A DNA stretch of 64,000 nucleotides from Kibdelosporangium aridum (GTDB lineage: Bacteria > Actinomycetota > Actinomycetes > Mycobacteriales > Pseudonocardiaceae): NCBI RefSeq assembly GCF_900176515.1, contig NZ_FWXV01000002.1, positions 62,001 to 126,000 of the forward strand, given 5' to 3'. How positions within the stretch are numbered: the stretch's first letter is position 1; every line of letters starts with the position of its first letter. Of the stretch, positions 18,052 through 23,861 are shown in pieces. The position numbers were made by a program, and so were the translations under genes. The notes beneath the pieces were generated by a model. It did no database searches and had not been told where the DNA came from. It worked only from the letters and a program-made list of their open reading frames with translations.

Positions 18052-18076
18052 GGGGGCGGCCGATAAGGTCGCCCCC
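18052..18076 (+). terminator. Hairpin after the chitinase gene
   Basis: GGGGGCG (18052-18058) pairs with CGCCCCC (18070-18076) around an 11-base loop, starting 7 bases after the chitinase stop. There is no U-run because the ATG of the pentapeptide gene (18077) follows directly. It may act as a weak terminator or limit translation of the next gene. Confidence 0.5.
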
Positions 18077-18709
18077 ATGAGTCCCCCTGTGAGCCACCGC
18101 GCGAATCTGGCCGAGCATGATTTCGAGGACGACGTCGCGTACCGCGCGCTGGACTACACCGGGCTCGACTTGACCGGTCGCACGGTCGAGTCGATGGAGA
18201 TCGACCAGTGCCGGTTCACCGACACCCGGCTCGCCGCCGTGACCATGGTCAAGTCCGTGTTCACCGAGGCGGTGTTCGACAACTGCGATCTCGCGAACAT
18301 CAACGCCCGCGTCACTTCCCTGGTCGACAGCACCGTGAGAAACAGCAGGCTGACCGGCTCGAAATGGGCCGAGTGCGTGTTCCGGGGTACCACTTTCGAG
18401 TCATGCCGGATCGACCTGACGAACTTCCGGTTCGCCACGTTCAAATCGACCGTGTTCCGCGGCTGCAATCTGCGTGAGGCCGACTTCCAGAACGCCGACC
18501 TGCGGCGGACCCGGTTCGAGTCGTGTGATCTGCAGGGTGCCCAGTTCGCGAACGCGCAACTGGCCGAGGCCAAGTTCATCGACTGCGGGCTGCTCGGCAT
18601 CGGCGGGGTGACCAGCTTCCGAGGCGCCGTTGTGGACAGCGACGACCTCGGAAGCCTGGCTTACAGCCTTGCGGCCGCGTTGGGGATCAAGATCAGCAGT
18701 CGAGGGTGA
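18077..18709 (+). CDS. Pentapeptide-repeat protein
   Basis: A 210-residue protein built of A(D/N)LxX-type repeats (for example FRGCNLREADFQNADLRRTRFESCDLQGAQFANAQL), which fold as a right-handed quadrilateral beta helix. The ATG at 18077 is preferred to 18050, which lies inside the hairpin. Some family members (MfpA, Qnr) mimic DNA and protect gyrase from quinolones, but sequence alone does not show that here. The 3' end overlaps the convergent GH79-like gene by 17 bases. Confidence 0.82.
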   Translation: MSPPVSHRANLAEHDFEDDVAYRALDYTGLDLTGRTVESMEIDQCRFTDTRLAAVTMVKSVFTEAVFDNCDLANINARVTSLVDSTVRNSRLTGSKWAECVFRGTTFESCRIDLTNFRFATFKSTVFRGCNLREADFQNADLRRTRFESCDLQGAQFANAQLAEAKFIDCGLLGIGGVTSFRGAVVDSDDLGSLAYSLAAALGIKISSRG

Positions 18710-20159
18710 TCACGACCGCGCTGCCGGCCTTGAGGTTGAGGTTGAGCGAACCGTTGCGGACGCGGACGTTGTCCGGGCGTGCCTTGAGGTGACCGCGACG
18801 GTCCACAGTGGTCCCCTGGACCGCCGTGGCCTCCTCGGCCAGGTTCGTGCCGGTCATGGTCAGCACCTCGGCGTTGCGCACCCGGTTGCCGACCTTGATG
18901 TCGAGCTTGACCGGCGCCGCGGTCGTGTCTTCCTTCTGCACCACGGCAATGCGGGTACGACCGTCGTCACCCTTCACGGCGTACGCGGTGATGTTGCGGT
19001 CGGTGCTGAGCTGCAGCGGCAGGAACTTGCCCGAACCCATCTGGCGGGCCATCCACAGGCCGTAGTAGATCGGCATGGCCTTGTAAACCTGCGCGAGCTC
19101 GTCTTCCTTGTTCGCCGCGCAGAACGGCGTGTAGCGCTGGAACCGGCCGTTCCAGATCGGCTCGTTGCACACGCCAAGGCCACCGTGGATGTTGATGCCG
19201 GACACGCCGCCCTGGGCCAGCTGCAGCGCGTAGTCCATGCTCCACAAGGCCGACGCGTACTTGTTGCTGACGCCGTCGATGCCACCGCTGTACGTGGAGT
19301 TGGCCTCGTCGACGCGGAACGGCAGATTCTGCTCCTTGGCCGCGGTGAGGTTCGACTGCAGTTCCCTGAGCTGCTTGGCGGCGAGCTCCGGCGAGAGCAG
19401 CGTCGGGATCGTCGTCGTGGCACCGGCGGGGTACTGGTGCACAGTCAGCATCGACAGCTTGTCGCGCTCGTCCTTGGCGAGGTTCGCTGCCCATGAGGAC
19501 GACGTGCCGGCGGTGTCGGGACCTGCGATGCGGTTGTTGCCGACGGCAGCGGCACAGACCGCCCAGTCCTTGCGGTAGTCGGCGTACGCGTAACCCGTCG
19601 GCTTGTAGCCGCGCAGCACCCACTGGTCCGGTTCATTGCCGCACTCGGCCCCAAGGAGACGGTTCCCGAGGATCTTGAACATCTCCTTGGCCTGGTCCGG
19701 GCCGAGCACCGGGTCCCAGCGGCCCACGTTGATGCCGACCTCGGCCTTCCAGCCGGTGGCCTTGAGCAGCCGGTTGAGGCGTTCGATGTCCGCGGGCGTC
19801 AACGTGTTCGCGACCCACTCCGGCAACGGGTTCGGCGGCTGCTGGCCGCGCGGCACCCAGAGCGTGTCGCGGTCGAGCGTGTTGCCCGCGAGGCGGATGT
19901 TGCTGTCGCGGCCAAGCGTCTTGAACATCTGCAGGACGTTGCCCTTGCTGATGTCCAGGTTGCCGATGCCCAGCTCACGGATCTCGAACGACAGGCCGAC
20001 GAAGTCTCCTCGCAGCCGTCCGGCCGGGTTCGCGCTGTCGATCGTGATGCTCGCCGCGGACTGTGCTGATTCCTTCTGGCCAACGGCTAACGCGGTCTGG
20101 CCTGTCCCGGCCATTGTCAACGCGACGGCCGCGCACACGGCCGCCCTGAACTTGCGCAT
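18693..20159 (-). CDS. Secreted glycoside hydrolase, GH79-like (beta-glucuronidase/heparanase fold)
   Basis: A 488-residue exported enzyme starting at ATG 20159 behind a GAGGAG site, with signal peptide residues 1-26. The barrel shows the clan GH-A pair: acid/base Glu176 in AECGNEP and nucleophile Glu285 in FRVDEANS, the pattern of GH79. A C-terminal beta domain (about 400-488) follows. Likely substrates are uronic-acid-containing glycans such as arabinogalactan or proteoglycan side chains. A DasR-like site in the promoter ties it to the chitinases. Exact specificity is not deducible. Confidence 0.85.
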   Translation of the reverse strand: MRKFRAAVCAAVALTMAGTGQTALAVGQKESAQSAASITIDSANPAGRLRGDFVGLSFEIRELGIGNLDISKGNVLQMFKTLGRDSNIRLAGNTLDRDTLWVPRGQQPPNPLPEWVANTLTPADIERLNRLLKATGWKAEVGINVGRWDPVLGPDQAKEMFKILGNRLLGAECGNEPDQWVLRGYKPTGYAYADYRKDWAVCAAAVGNNRIAGPDTAGTSSSWAANLAKDERDKLSMLTVHQYPAGATTTIPTLLSPELAAKQLRELQSNLTAAKEQNLPFRVDEANSTYSGGIDGVSNKYASALWSMDYALQLAQGGVSGINIHGGLGVCNEPIWNGRFQRYTPFCAANKEDELAQVYKAMPIYYGLWMARQMGSGKFLPLQLSTDRNITAYAVKGDDGRTRIAVVQKEDTTAAPVKLDIKVGNRVRNAEVLTMTGTNLAEEATAVQGTTVDRRGHLKARPDNVRVRNGSLNLNLKAGSAVVITLDC

Positions 20160-20228
20160 ACCGGTCTCCTCGGATGTGAAGCGTGAAACCGGCGGCGCGT
20201 CCTCTCGGACGGTCGATCGGACCCTACG

Positions 20229-20240
20229 TGGTCCAGACCA
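20229..20240 (-). promoter_or_regulatory. DasR-like operator upstream of the GH79-like gene
   Basis: TGGTCCAGACCA matches the dre core TGGTCTAGACCA at 11 of 12 bases. On the minus strand it lies in the spacer between a possible -35 TTGATT and -10 TAGGGT (17 bases apart), 70 bases before the start at 20159. Binding would block initiation. It is the second of three such sites in 6 kb. Confidence 0.72.
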
Positions 20241-20267
20241 GGGAATCAAGATCGCCGGAAAATGGCA

Positions 20268-20297
20268 TTGACGGCAATACCCGGCATGCGTCATAGT
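20268..20297 (+). promoter_or_regulatory. Predicted promoter of the leader ORF and tRNA array
   Basis: TTGACG (20268-20273) and CATAGT (20292-20297) are separated by 18 bases and resemble a vegetative sigma-70 promoter. The predicted transcript would start near 20305, giving a leader of about 33 bases before the leader ORF. No other promoter-like sequence lies between the terminator and the first tRNA. Confidence 0.55.
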
Positions 20298-20337
20298 TTT
20301 GAACATCAAACAGCGAATCGAGCTTGGAAGGACAGTC

Positions 20338-20403
20338 ATGGTCATCAACCTGAAGTGTCAATCATCCAAGCTCGAACTGGAGCGCTGTCGGCTCTCGCCA
20401 TGA
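20338..20403 (+). CDS. 21-codon leader peptide made of codons read by the downstream tRNA array
   Basis: ATG at 20338 follows a strong GGAAGGA ribosome site by 4 bases, and the frame ends with TGA at 20401. After four N-terminal codons the ORF contains CTG, AAG, TGT, CAA, AAG, CTC, GAA, CTG, GAG, TGT, CTC and TCG, with only TCA, TCC, CGC, CGG and the final CCA in between. These include a cognate codon for all eight tRNAs of the array (Leu-CAG, Lys-CUU, Cys-GCA, Gln-UUG, Leu-GAG, Glu-UUC, Glu-CUC, Ser-CGA). The 3' end of the ORF is the 5' arm of an antiterminator stem. I infer a translation-monitored attenuator sensing supply of these tRNAs. No known leader-peptide family is recognised. Confidence 0.8.
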   Translation: MVINLKCQSSKLELERCRLSP

Positions 20404-20429
20404 CCTGACTGGGTCAGCACACGAGAGCC
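20390..20429 (+). promoter_or_regulatory. Predicted antiterminator stem of the tRNA-array attenuator
   Basis: GGCTCTCG (20390-20397), inside the last leader codons, is perfectly complementary to CGAGAGCC (20422-20429), with an inner TGACC (20401-20405) to GGTCA (20412-20416) stem. The 3' arm overlaps the first four bases of the terminator (20426-20429), so the two structures exclude each other. A ribosome stalled early in the leader leaves this stem free to form. One finishing translation masks it. Confidence 0.7.
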
Positions 20430-20467
20430 GCCCGCCGGAATGACCGGCACGGGCGGCTTTCTTTATT
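20426..20467 (+). terminator. Strong intrinsic terminator between the leader ORF and the tRNA array
   Basis: An 8-bp stem (AGCCGCCC 20426-20433 with GGGCGGCT 20451-20458) continues through a 2-base bulge into a 5-bp stem (GCCGG with CCGGC) and a 5-base loop, followed by TTTCTTTATT. Only 16 bases separate it from the first tRNA, leaving no room for another promoter, so array expression must depend on read-through. Confidence 0.88.
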
Positions 20468-20483
20468 CAGGCTGCCCATGAAT

Positions 20484-20555
20484 GGCCGATTCGGCTAACG
20501 GTTAGGCCGTCAGGTTTTCACCCTGAAAGCCCGGGTTCGACTCCCGGATCGGCTG
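20484..20555 (+). tRNA. tRNA-Glu (anticodon UUC)
   Basis: Acceptor arms GGCCGAT and ATCGGCT, D-arm GGCTAACGGTTAGGCC, anticodon stem TCAGG/CCTGA around TTTTCAC (anticodon TTC), T-arm CCGGG-TTCGACT-CCCGG. CCA is not encoded. First tRNA of the array, 16 bases after the terminator. Reads GAA, present in the leader. Confidence 0.92.
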
Positions 20556-20572
20556 CTGTTTTGCCCAGAAAA

Positions 20573-20644
20573 GGCGCGTTGGTCCAGCGGTACGGACATC
20601 GGTCCCTCTCACCGAAGACACGGGTTCGATCCCCGTACGCGTCA
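20573..20644 (+). tRNA. tRNA-Glu (anticodon CUC), divergent anticodon loop
   Basis: Acceptor GGCGCGT with ACGCGTC, D-arm GTCC/GGAC, T-arm ACGGG-TTCGATC-CCCGT. The stem TCGGT/ACCGA encloses CCCTCTC, giving anticodon CTC but C at position 33, where nearly all tRNAs have U. Reads GAG, present in the leader. The odd loop lowers certainty of identity. Confidence 0.82.
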
Positions 20645-20648
20645 CGAT

Positions 20649-20722
20649 GCGGTTCTAGCCCAACTGGCAGAGGCACCAGGTTGAGGGCCTGCTCAGTGGG
20701 GGTTCGACTCCCCCGGACCGCA
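20649..20722 (+). tRNA. tRNA-Leu-like (anticodon GAG), class I short variable loop
   Basis: Acceptor GCGGTTC with GGACCGC, T-arm GGGGG-TTCGACT-CCCCC, anticodon loop TTGAGGG (anticodon GAG). The variable loop is 5 bases, whereas bacterial tRNA-Leu is normally class II with a long variable arm. The 27-43 pair is a C-C mismatch. A CCA follows the discriminator. Reads CTC, which occurs twice in the leader. Confidence 0.8.
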
Positions 20723-20726
20723 CCAC

Positions 20727-20799
20727 ACCCCTGTAGCCCAACGGAAGAGGCAGCGCGCTCAGAACGCGTACGGTGCAGGTTCGAATCCTGCCAGGGGTA
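20727..20799 (+). tRNA. tRNA-Leu-like (anticodon CAG), class I short variable loop
   Basis: Acceptor ACCCCTG with CAGGGGT, anticodon stem GCGCG/CGCGT around CTCAGAA (anticodon CAG), T-arm GCAGG-TTCGAAT-CCTGC, discriminator A. The variable loop is 5 bases, again not the long arm expected of tRNA-Leu. Starts 4 bases after the previous tRNA. Reads CTG, which occurs twice in the leader. Confidence 0.82.
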
Positions 20800-20808
20800 C
20801 GTAGTGAT

Positions 20809-20880
20809 TCCCGGTTGGTGCAATTGGCAGCACAACGGATTTTGGATCCGTTGATCCAGGTTCGAACCCTGGGCCGGGAG
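20809..20880 (+). tRNA. tRNA-Gln (anticodon UUG)
   Basis: Acceptor TCCCGGT with GCCGGGA, anticodon stem ACGGA/TCCGT around TTTTGGA (anticodon TTG), T-arm CCAGG-TTCGAAC-CCTGG, discriminator G. No encoded CCA. Reads CAA, a rare codon in GC-rich actinomycetes that nevertheless occurs in the leader. Confidence 0.92.
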
Positions 20881-20891
20881 CGTTTCACCAC

Positions 20892-20978
20892 GGAGGATTG
20901 GCCGAGTCTGGGAAGGCAGCCGTCTCGAAAACGGTAGTCGGTGTGAAAGCCGCGCAGGTTCAAATCCTGCATCCTCCG
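20892..20978 (+). tRNA. tRNA-Ser (anticodon CGA)
   Basis: An 87-base class II tRNA with acceptor GGAGGAT/ATCCTCC, anticodon loop CTCGAAA (anticodon CGA), a long variable arm near 20936-20952, T-arm GCAGG-TTCAAAT-CCTGC and discriminator G typical of serine tRNAs. Reads TCG, the penultimate sense codon of the leader. Confidence 0.92.
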
Positions 20979-20979
20979 C

Positions 20980-21052
20980 GGGTCGTTAGCTCAATTGGTA
21001 GAGCAGCTGCCTCTTAAGCAGCGGGTTCGGGGTTCAAGCCCCCGGCGACCCA
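20980..21052 (+). tRNA. tRNA-Lys (anticodon CUU)
   Basis: Acceptor GGGTCGT with GCGACCC, anticodon stem GCTGC/GCAGC around CTCTTAA (anticodon CTT), T-arm CGGGG-TTCAAGC-CCCCG, discriminator A. It starts one base after the serine tRNA, so the primary transcript must be processed. Reads AAG, which occurs twice in the leader. Confidence 0.92.
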
Positions 21053-21063
21053 CGTTTTTCCAT

Positions 21064-21134
21064 GGCCCATGTCACGACGGTCGTGTGATGGCCTGCAAAA
21101 CCATCAATACCGGGTTCGACTCCCGGATGGGTCT
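21064..21134 (+). tRNA. tRNA-Cys (anticodon GCA), unusual anticodon stem and D-loop
   Basis: Acceptor GGCCCAT with ATGGGTC and discriminator T73, the CysRS identity base. The loop CTGCAAA gives anticodon GCA. The closing anticodon-stem pair is C-A and the D-loop is only about 5 bases (CACG-ACGGT-CGTG). T-arm CCGGG-TTCGACT-CCCGG. Last tRNA of the array, 23 bases before the HAD gene. Reads TGT, which occurs twice in the leader. Confidence 0.8.
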
Positions 21135-21157
21135 CGTTTCACGACAGGAGCTCCGCC

Positions 21158-21646
21158 ATGTCCCGAGGATTGCTGCTCTTAGACGTCGACGGTCCGCTCA
21201 ACCCGTTCGCCGCCAAGCCACACCGCAGGCCACCCGGCTACGAGACCTTTCGCAAGCAGACTCGCATGCGCAGGAGTCTGCGCGTCTGGCTCAACCCCAG
21301 GCACGGTCTGCTCCTGCGCGCGCTCGCCGAGGAAACCGGCCTGACGCTGGTGTGGGCGACGAGCTGGCAGCACGAGGCCAACGACTACATCGGTCCCGTG
21401 ATCGGCCTGCCGCCGCTGCCCGTCATCGAGTTCACCGTCCGACGCGACTGGAAGTGGCCCGCTGTCACGGAATACGCGGCCGGCCGGCCACTGGCGTGGT
21501 TCGACGACCAGTTCGACCGGGGAAGGCAGGACTTCGAGGTGGAACGCGGCGACACGCCGACCTTGTTGTGCCACGTCGACCCCGCGTCGGGGTTGCGTGA
21601 CAGGCACTTCGAGGCGGTTCGCGCGTGGGCTAAGCGATTGCCTTGA
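21158..21646 (+). CDS. HAD-superfamily phosphatase-like protein (HAD-SAK type)
   Basis: A 162-residue protein with HAD motif I as LLLLDVDGPLNPF (nucleophile Asp9, Asp11), a WATSW segment as motif II region and a late acidic WFDDQF motif. The length and the DVDGPLNP form resemble the HAD domain named for Swiss-army-knife RNA repair proteins. AGGAG lies 8 bases before the ATG, only 23 bases after the last tRNA, so it is probably cotranscribed with the array. A role in healing RNA ends (3'-phosphate or cyclic phosphate removal from cleaved tRNA) would fit, but this is inference. Stand-alone members are common in actinomycetes without known function. Confidence 0.78.
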   Translation: MSRGLLLLDVDGPLNPFAAKPHRRPPGYETFRKQTRMRRSLRVWLNPRHGLLLRALAEETGLTLVWATSWQHEANDYIGPVIGLPPLPVIEFTVRRDWKWPAVTEYAAGRPLAWFDDQFDRGRQDFEVERGDTPTLLCHVDPASGLRDRHFEAVRAWAKRLP

Positions 21647-22070
21647 CCGGCATCAGCACGGCATCGATGAACTCGGCGGGCGGTCGGTACCGGTGGGCGA
21701 AAATGTAGTGGATGATCAGCATCGGGGCGGCGTAACGGATCCCTGATGCGCTGACTACGTGGATCTCACCGGTACCGCGGTAGCGGGAGCAGAAACCGCA
21801 GAAGTGGAAGCCGCGCAACTTGTTGCGGGGCCTGGTGCCGAGTTTGAGCAGCGCGTCCACGAGGTGGCTCGGCACTGGGCCGCGGGGGAAGTGTTCGCCC
21901 GGCTCCAGCCATCCGACGTTGACCATCGGCTGGTCAACCACGGTGTATTGGTACGGCGAGAGGTCGGGGTAGTAGGTCACTTCCTGGCCCTGCAGGCGAC
22001 GTCGAGGCTTGGTGGGAGCTCGGTGACTGGGGTGACCGAGCTCCCGACAGACATCCTGCCAATCGCACAT
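21630..22070 (-). CDS. Conserved hypothetical protein (DUF7919-like)
   Basis: A 146-residue protein with the segments YYPDLSPYQY, NVGWLEPGEHFPRGPVP and FHFCGFCSRYRGTGEI, resembling small actinobacterial proteins of unknown role. A CGFC pair may bind metal. The start is uncertain: ATG 22070 gives the full frame, while a GTG at 21980 would begin just before the conserved YYPDLSPY part. It overlaps the HAD gene tail-to-tail by 17 bases. No function assigned. Confidence 0.65.
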   Translation of the reverse strand: MCDWQDVCRELGHPSHRAPTKPRRRLQGQEVTYYPDLSPYQYTVVDQPMVNVGWLEPGEHFPRGPVPSHLVDALLKLGTRPRNKLRGFHFCGFCSRYRGTGEIHVVSASGIRYAAPMLIIHYIFAHRYRPPAEFIDAVLMPVKAIA

Positions 22071-22125
22071 TTCATATCCCTGTCATGACGTTGACAGCGG
22101 CATGCGAAACATCCGACGACAGGGG

Positions 22126-22155
22126 TTGACTGGTATAGACCATTCGCGGTTTAGT
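22126..22155 (+). promoter_or_regulatory. Promoter and DasR-like operator of the GH19 chitinase gene
   Basis: TTGACT (22126-22131) and TTTAGT (22150-22155) are 18 bases apart. TGGTATAGACCA (22131-22142) is an 11/12 match to the dre core and covers the -35 to -10 spacer, so a bound DasR-type repressor would block RNA polymerase. It sits 67 bases before the GTG at 22209, the same distance as the other two sites. Confidence 0.75.
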
Positions 22156-22208
22156 GATGGGCGTCATATGACACTCCGCGTCCTTCCCTGCACCCTAAGG
22201 AGCCAGCA

Positions 22209-22913
22209 GTGTCGATACTCCGGCGTGCCCTCACGGCGTTTGCCGTGTTCGCCTCCCTCGCGATAGTCGTCCCTGCCGCGCCTAGCTCCGCCGCCACTTT
22301 CATCGTCACCCAGGCGCAGTTCAACCAGATGTTCCCGAGCCGCAACAGCTTCTACTCCTACTCCGGGCTCACCCAGGCGATGGACTCGTTCACCGCGTTC
22401 TCGGCGAGCGGTAGTACGACCGTCCGCAAACAGGAAGCGGCCGCCTTCCTGGCCAACGTGCACCACGAGACCGGCGGTCTCGTGCACATCAAAGAGCAGA
22501 ACCAGGCCAACTACCCGCACTACTGCGACCGCAGCCAGCCCTACGGCTGCCCCGCGGGCCAGGCCGCGTACTACGGCCGCGGGCCGATCCAGCTGAGCTG
22601 GAACTTCAACTACAAGGCCGCCGGTGACCACCTGCGGATCAACCTGCTGAACGACCCGTGGCAGGTCGAGCGCAACGCCGCGACCTCGTGGAAGACCGCC
22701 CTCTGGTACTGGATGACGCAGCGCGGCCCCGGCACGATGACCCCGCACAGCGCGATGGTCAACAGCCGCGGCTTCGGTGAGACGATCCGCAGCATCAACG
22801 GCAGCCTCGAGTGCAACGGCGGCAACCCCGGCCAGGTCCAGAGCCGGGTCAACAAGTACCGGCAGTTCACCCAGATCCTCGGTGTGCCCACCGGGAGCAA
22901 CCTGAGCTGCTGA
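22209..22913 (+). CDS. Secreted chitinase, GH19
   Basis: A 234-residue exported enzyme from GTG 22209, which has an AAGGAG site 5 bases upstream. The signal peptide ends near SSA-A (about residue 29). The GH19 signature HHETGG places the general acid at Glu87, with the second carboxylate at Glu96 in HIKEQN, and the substrate-cleft segment YYGRGPIQLSWNFNY follows. It is a compact catalytic domain with no binding module. It hydrolyses chitin by the inverting mechanism and complements the retaining GH18 enzyme. A DasR-like site overlaps its promoter. Confidence 0.94.
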   Translation: MSILRRALTAFAVFASLAIVVPAAPSSAATFIVTQAQFNQMFPSRNSFYSYSGLTQAMDSFTAFSASGSTTVRKQEAAAFLANVHHETGGLVHIKEQNQANYPHYCDRSQPYGCPAGQAAYYGRGPIQLSWNFNYKAAGDHLRINLLNDPWQVERNAATSWKTALWYWMTQRGPGTMTPHSAMVNSRGFGETIRSINGSLECNGGNPGQVQSRVNKYRQFTQILGVPTGSNLSC

Positions 22914-22922
22914 TGTCGGTTT

Positions 22923-22967
22923 CACGCGTCCTCGTTCGTCGTATCAGTAGACGAAGGAGGACGCGTG
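22923..22967 (+). other. Long hairpin that buries the ribosome site and start codon of the sigma-like gene
   Basis: CACGCGTCCTC (22923-22933) and GAGGACGCGTG (22957-22967) are perfectly complementary, and CGTC/GACG with two T-A pairs extend the stem to about 18 bp with one G-G mismatch and a 9-base loop. The 3' arm includes GGAGG and ends exactly on the GTG start at 22965. It begins 10 bases after the GH19 stop, so it could act both as terminator and as a translation block. Confidence 0.7.
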
Positions 22968-23861
22968 ACCTATGTACAGCTCCCGCCAGAAGACCAGCTC
23001 CGGCTGATGTACACGTGCTGTCACCCGGCGTTGTCACTGGAAGCGCAGATCGCGCTGACGTTGCACACGCTCGCCGGGCTGTCGACAGCCGAGATCGCCA
23101 GGGCTTTCCTGGTCGACAAGCAGGACATGGCCGAGCGCCTGGCCGTGGCACGACGAACGGCCAAGGACGACCGGGAATTCTCGGAGCACGACCGTACGCC
23201 CGCAGTCCTCACGGTTTTGTACTTGCTGTTCAACGAGGGGTATTCGGCGAGCAGGAGCAATCTGGCCGATGAGGCCATCCGGTTGGCCAGGGTGATCGCC
23301 AAGCCCGGCAGACCGGAGGCGCTCGGCCTGCTCGCCTTGATGTTGCTGCACCACGCCCGCCGGCACGCGCGGCTCACGCCCGAAGGCGATCTGGTGACGT
23401 TGGACGAGCAGGACCGGTCCCGGTGGAACCGCACCGAGATCGCCGAAGGCCTCCAGGTCCTCGACGCCGCCGAGAAGCACGAACAGCGTGGGCCTTATCA
23501 GATCCAGGCCGCGATCGCCGCGTGCCACGTCACCGCGCCCAGTGCCTCGGACACCGACTGGCTCAGGATCGCCGAGCTGTACGGCCTGCTCATGCGGTTG
23601 ACACCGTCACCGATTGTCGAGTTGAACCGTGCGGTGGCGATCGGGATGGCCGACGGACCGGGTGCGGGGCTGGCGCTTGTCGAACCGCTGACCGCGAGCC
23701 TTGGCAGCTACCACTTGTTGCACGCGACCCGCGCCGAGTTCCTGCGTCGCCTCGGCCGTCACGCTGAGGCGGCCCAGGCTTACACGCAAGCGCTTGCGCT
23801 GACCAACAGCCCCGCGGAAAGGCGTTACCTCACCCGGCGATTACGGGAGACGGGCGGCTAG
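22965..23861 (+). pseudogene. ECF42-like sigma factor lacking region 2
   Basis: The 298-residue frame begins directly with LRLMYTCCHPALSLEAQIALTLHTLAGLSTAEIARAF-type sigma-4 sequence and continues through the DUF6596/TPR-like C-terminal extension (LYLLFNEGYSAS, NRAVAIGMADGP). Full ECF42 proteins are about 400 residues and start with sigma region 2, which binds the -10 element. That part is missing here, replaced by a few residues after the GTG. The start has GGAGG but lies in a strong hairpin, and the usual YCII/DGPF partner gene is absent. I regard it as an internally deleted relic, although the remaining frame is open and could still encode a protein. Confidence 0.72.

Noticed and set aside
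18050-18076. Upstream ATG 18050 for the pentapeptide-repeat gene
   Set aside because: It lies at the edge of the post-chitinase hairpin with no ribosome site; ATG 18077 starts right after the stem.
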